From: Burkholderiales bacterium C2
GTDB lineage: Bacteria; Pseudomonadota; Gammaproteobacteria; Burkholderiales; Burkholderiaceae_C
NCBI GenBank assembly: GCA_005503085.1
Contig: SCOI01000001.1
Location: 124,001-188,000 of the forward strand
Direction of reading: 5' to 3'
DNA: 64,000 bases
The translations under genes and the position numbers were made by a program. Positions 61,212 to 64,000 of this stretch are shown here, in pieces; positions within the stretch are counted from its first letter, which is position 1; the number at the start of each line of letters is the position of its first letter. The notes beneath the pieces are model-generated. The model did not search any database. It was not told the DNA's origin and was given only the letters and a program-made list of their open reading frames with translations.

Positions 61212-62659
61212 GCCTGACCGTACGCGGGGCCCTGCTGTGGTCGTTCGCCGAGCGTTACACCAGCCTGGGCGTCACCATCGTCAGCACGATGCTGCTGGCG
61301 CGGCTGTTGACGCCGGCTCAGGTCGGTATCTTCTCGCTGTGCGCAGCGGTCACCGCCGTCGCCGGCATCCTGCGCGACTTCGGCGTCAGCGAGTACCTGA
61401 TCCAGGAGAAGGAGCTGGACCGCAGCAAGCTGCGCGCGGCCTTTGGCGTGGCCATCCTGATCGGCTGGGGCATCGGCGCCAGCGTCTTCCTGAGCCGGGG
61501 CTTTGTCGCAGACTATTTCAAGGAGCCCGGCGTCGGCCAGGTGCTGGCGGTCCTGTCGCTGAACTTCCTGATCCTGCCCTTCGCCTCGCCCGCTTTCGCG
61601 CTGCTGAGCCGCGAGATGGCCTTCCGCAAGATCTTCGTGGTGCAGACCGTCAGCAACACGGTGCAGTCGGCGGCGGCCGTGGGCCTGGCCTATGCCGGCC
61701 ACGGCTATATGAGCCTGGCCTGGGCGCCGGTCATCAGCATCCTGGTGCAGACCCTGATGCTGAGCTATATGCGGCCACGCGATTCGCTGATGCTGCCCAG
61801 CCTGCGCGGCACGCGCCAGGTGCTGAGCTACGGCTCGATGTTCGTCAGCTCACGGGTCATCGAGACCCTGACGCGCAATGCCCACGAGTTCATCATCGGC
61901 AAGCAGTTCGGCTTCACCGCCGTCGGCCTGTTCAGCCGGGCCTTCGGGCTGATCGAGCTGTTCTACTCGAACTTCACGGCCGCCGTGCTGCGGGTGACGA
62001 CCCCGGCCTTCGCCAACGACCATCGCGGCGGCAACGATCTGCCGGCCCGCTATGCGATCGGCACCTCGATGCTGACCGTGATCGCCTGGCCCTTCTTCGG
62101 CTATGTTGCGCTGATGTCCGGTGAGATCATCCTGGTGCTGTTCGGCTCGCAATGGCTGGCCGCCGCACCGATCGCCAGCGCGCTGGCGCTGTCCGTGATG
62201 CCCAACTATCTGACCGCGATGGGCCCCAGCCTGCTGGCGGCAACCGGGCATGTCAAGCGCCGCCTGCTGATCACGATGGCCTATGCCCCGATACATCTGC
62301 TGGCCATTCTTAGCGCCAGCCAGTGGGGGCTGAATGCGATGGCCGCCGCCTTCGGCATCAGCAGCCTGGTCGCGCTGGCGATCTATGCGCACCAGCTGCC
62401 CCGCGTGCTCGGCTGCCGTGTCGGCCAGCTCTTCGGTGCCAGCAGCAAGAGCGCGCTTGTCGCGCTGCCCTGCATCGGCGCGCAGGCGCTGGTTCGCGAG
62501 CTCTGCCAGGCCTACCGGCTCAATGGCTTCATCAGCCTGGTGCTGGTCGGTGTGGCCGCCGTGCTGGTCTGGTTTGTCGTGGCCCGTCTCGCCGGCCATC
62601 CGGCCTATCGGGAAATTGCCCGTTTCGCGCAGACCCGCTGGCAGCGCAAGCCCGCCTGA
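61208..62659 (+). CDS. Wzx-type oligosaccharide flippase
   Basis: A 483-residue integral membrane protein with about 13 hydrophobic helices. It matches the polysaccharide flippase (WzxC/Polysacc_synt) family and begins SLTVRGALLWSFAERYTSLG. Such proteins move lipid-linked repeat units across the inner membrane, so this points to a Wzx/Wzy-type route for the EPS. The polymerase and export genes are not in the window. It overlaps the GT2 gene by four bases. Confidence 0.9.
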   Translation: MSLTVRGALLWSFAERYTSLGVTIVSTMLLARLLTPAQVGIFSLCAAVTAVAGILRDFGVSEYLIQEKELDRSKLRAAFGVAILIGWGIGASVFLSRGFVADYFKEPGVGQVLAVLSLNFLILPFASPAFALLSREMAFRKIFVVQTVSNTVQSAAAVGLAYAGHGYMSLAWAPVISILVQTLMLSYMRPRDSLMLPSLRGTRQVLSYGSMFVSSRVIETLTRNAHEFIIGKQFGFTAVGLFSRAFGLIELFYSNFTAAVLRVTTPAFANDHRGGNDLPARYAIGTSMLTVIAWPFFGYVALMSGEIILVLFGSQWLAAAPIASALALSVMPNYLTAMGPSLLAATGHVKRRLLITMAYAPIHLLAILSASQWGLNAMAAAFGISSLVALAIYAHQLPRVLGCRVGQLFGASSKSALVALPCIGAQALVRELCQAYRLNGFISLVLVGVAAVLVWFVVARLAGHPAYREIARFAQTRWQRKPA

Positions 62660-62679
62660 GCCGAGTCCAGACACCCGCC

Positions 62680-63882
62680 ATGCTCAAGACCGTCGCCTAC
62701 CTGATACGTTCCTTCCCCGAGCCCAGCGAGACCTTCATCGCCGAGGAAGCCGCGTCTTTGCTGGACGCCGGTGTGCGTCCCTGCATCCTCCATTTGCAGG
62801 ACGGCAATGCGACGGTCCTGCATCCTGCGGCCCAGACCCTGCTCGACAAGGCCTTGCGCCTGCGGATCCGGACGGCCCAACCCGCGGCCATCATCGCGAA
62901 CCTGATCCGCTGGATGGGGGTGGCCCCGCTCCGAACGCTGCGTACCCTGAGCAAGGCGCTGCGCCATCCCAGCCGCTGGTGCTACTTCCAGTCGCTCGGT
63001 CCCGCCTGGTGGTGCCGGCAGCACGGCGTCGACTTCCTGCACGCGCATTTCGCCGATGTGAATTTCCAGTACGCGGCCTGCGTCTCGGCCTGGAGCGGCA
63101 TTCCCTTCGGCGTCACCACCCACGGCTATGACCTCCGCGAGGAGCCGCTCGGACGCGACGGCGCCAGCGAGCTGTATCGGAAGGCCGACGCGGTCGTGAC
63201 CATCAGCGAGTACAACCGCCGCCATATGGTGCAGTGCTATGGCCTGCCGGAAGCGAAGATCAGCGTCGTCCATTGCGGCATCGACCTCGAGCGCTTCGCC
63301 TATCTCGAACGTTCGGCGCCGGCCACCGGTGTGCCCTTGCGGCTGCTCAATGTGGGCCGGCTGGCACCCGAGAAGGGGCAGGACCTGCTGCTGCATGCGC
63401 TGGCCCGGTTGCGCCAGCAAGGGCTGCAACTGCATCTGGACATGGTCGGCGGCGGCGAGCTGGAACAAGCGCTCAAAGCACTGGTGGCCGAGCTGAACCT
63501 GGCCGACTGTGTCAGTTTTCACGGCGTGCAGCCCGAGCAGGTGGTCAGGCAGTTGCACCAGCGCGCCGATGTGTTCGTGCTGCCCTCGCGGGCCGAGGGG
63601 CTGCCGGTCGCTTGCATCGAGGCCATGGCGATGGGCACGGTCAGCATCGCCAGCCGTATCACTGGCATCCCGGAGCTGATCGAGCATGGCGTCAGCGGCC
63701 TGCTTGTCGAGGCCGGCGATGCGCGCGCACTGGCTGAGGCCATCGCCGCGCTGCAGGCCGACCCGGCCCTAGCGCAGCGCCTGCGGCTGGGCGGGCGGGC
63801 CACCGTGCTGGCCGGCTTTGATCGCGCCAAGTGCACGCGGCAGCTCATCGGCATCTGGAGCCAACAGACCTCATCGCATTAA
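62680..63882 (+). CDS. glycosyltransferase family 4
   Basis: A 400-residue GT-B enzyme with the N-terminal VAYLIRSFPEPSETFIAEE typical of EPS-type GT4 enzymes, and the HAHFADVNFQYAACV and VTTHGYDL segments. The donor-site pieces VGRLAPEKGQDLLL and PSRAEGLPVACIEAMAMG complete the E-x7-E motif. It begins 20 bases after the flippase stop at the ATG at 62680. A longer upstream frame overlapping the flippase is rejected. It is probably the last gene before a hairpin. Confidence 0.9.
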   Translation: MLKTVAYLIRSFPEPSETFIAEEAASLLDAGVRPCILHLQDGNATVLHPAAQTLLDKALRLRIRTAQPAAIIANLIRWMGVAPLRTLRTLSKALRHPSRWCYFQSLGPAWWCRQHGVDFLHAHFADVNFQYAACVSAWSGIPFGVTTHGYDLREEPLGRDGASELYRKADAVVTISEYNRRHMVQCYGLPEAKISVVHCGIDLERFAYLERSAPATGVPLRLLNVGRLAPEKGQDLLLHALARLRQQGLQLHLDMVGGGELEQALKALVAELNLADCVSFHGVQPEQVVRQLHQRADVFVLPSRAEGLPVACIEAMAMGTVSIASRITGIPELIEHGVSGLLVEAGDARALAEAIAALQADPALAQRLRLGGRATVLAGFDRAKCTRQLIGIWSQQTSSH

Positions 63883-63886
63883 CTTT

Positions 63887-63913
63887 CCCTGCTGTCCCCC
63901 CGGGGCAGCAGGG
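63887..63913. terminator. hairpin after the GT4 gene
   Basis: Eight-base arms CCCTGCTG and CAGCAGGG enclose a short CCCC/GGGG inner stem. It starts four bases after the GT4 stop. There is no U-tract in either direction, so it could be an attenuator or just mark the end of this part of the operon. Confidence 0.35.
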
Positions 63914-63936
63914 CCATATATGAAAGCACTTCCCAC

Positions 63937-64000
63937 ATGCGGCAACTGATCACGAGACTGAAGAACTGGCGCTGGGACCGGCAGAAGGAACAGGCGATGC
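63937..64000 (+). CDS. start of a further gene, cut by the window edge
   Basis: An ATG at 63937 opens a frame of 21 codons that runs off the right edge and begins MRQLITRLKNWRWDRQKEQA. It is basic and amphipathic at first. No ribosome site is clear, and the piece is too short to assign. It lies 54 bases after the GT4 stop in the same orientation, so it may continue the EPS cluster. Confidence 0.4.
   Translation, partial: MRQLITRLKNWRWDRQKEQAM

Overview
The window is chromosomal DNA from a high-GC betaproteobacterium, most likely a member of Burkholderiales close to the Roseateles/Mitsuaria/Rubrivivax group. This rests on the GC-rich codon use, on the grouping of TCA-cycle genes (gntR-type regulator, sdhCDAB-sdhE-gltA, mdh, acnB), and on an exosortase A-associated exopolysaccharide locus. 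No rRNA, tRNA, CRISPR array or insertion sequence was recognised. Gene density is very high and no gene-free stretch exceeds about 270 bases.

Left end (1-12246, all minus strand): a tightly packed run of eleven genes. It opens with a TPR plus GT41 (SPINDLY/O-GlcNAc-transferase-like) glycosyltransferase. A complete type I secretion system of the LapB/HlyD/TolC kind follows. Next come a methyltransferase, a GNAT acyltransferase, an acyl carrier protein, an SDR reductase, a metallo-beta-lactamase-fold hydrolase, a KAS III synthase and a MaoC-SDR fusion cut by the window edge. My reading is one pathway that makes an acyl-decorated sugar, attaches it to a protein and exports that protein. The cargo gene is not in the window.

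Middle-left (12500-25400): housekeeping and signalling genes. They include a DUF1993 protein, a D-2-hydroxyacid dehydrogenase, a split chromate-transporter pair, upp, rlmB, a DUF1624 membrane protein, a periplasmic trypsin-like protease and an LLM-class oxidoreductase. There are also a lipoprotein ligand-binding protein paired with a hybrid histidine kinase, and a chemotaxis receptor.

Purine/nucleoside block (25484-33947, minus): purL, then an operon of LacI-type regulator, ribokinase, nucleoside hydrolase and MTA/SAH deaminase. A perfect 16-bp palindrome lies in front of the regulator.

TCA block (34060-46471): gltA, sdhE, sdhBADC and a GntR/HutC regulator on the minus strand, diverging from mdh, a CitE-like lyase, a small secreted protein and acnB on the plus strand. 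A VapBC-type toxin-antitoxin pair with its own inverted-repeat operator sits directly in front of acnB.

Right end (46566-64000): a REC-TPR protein with a small histidine kinase and a periplasmic 5'-nucleotidase/CpdB-like enzyme, then the exopolysaccharide locus. The locus has two divergent arms. The minus arm holds an AMP-forming ligase and a PLP decarboxylase, both exosortase A-associated types. The plus arm holds an acyl carrier protein, two atypical alpha/beta hydrolases, a TPR protein, a DegT-like aminotransferase, glycosyltransferases, a FemAB/CelD-like acyltransferase and a Wzx-type flippase. The exosortase and the polymerase/export genes must lie to the right of the window, if present.
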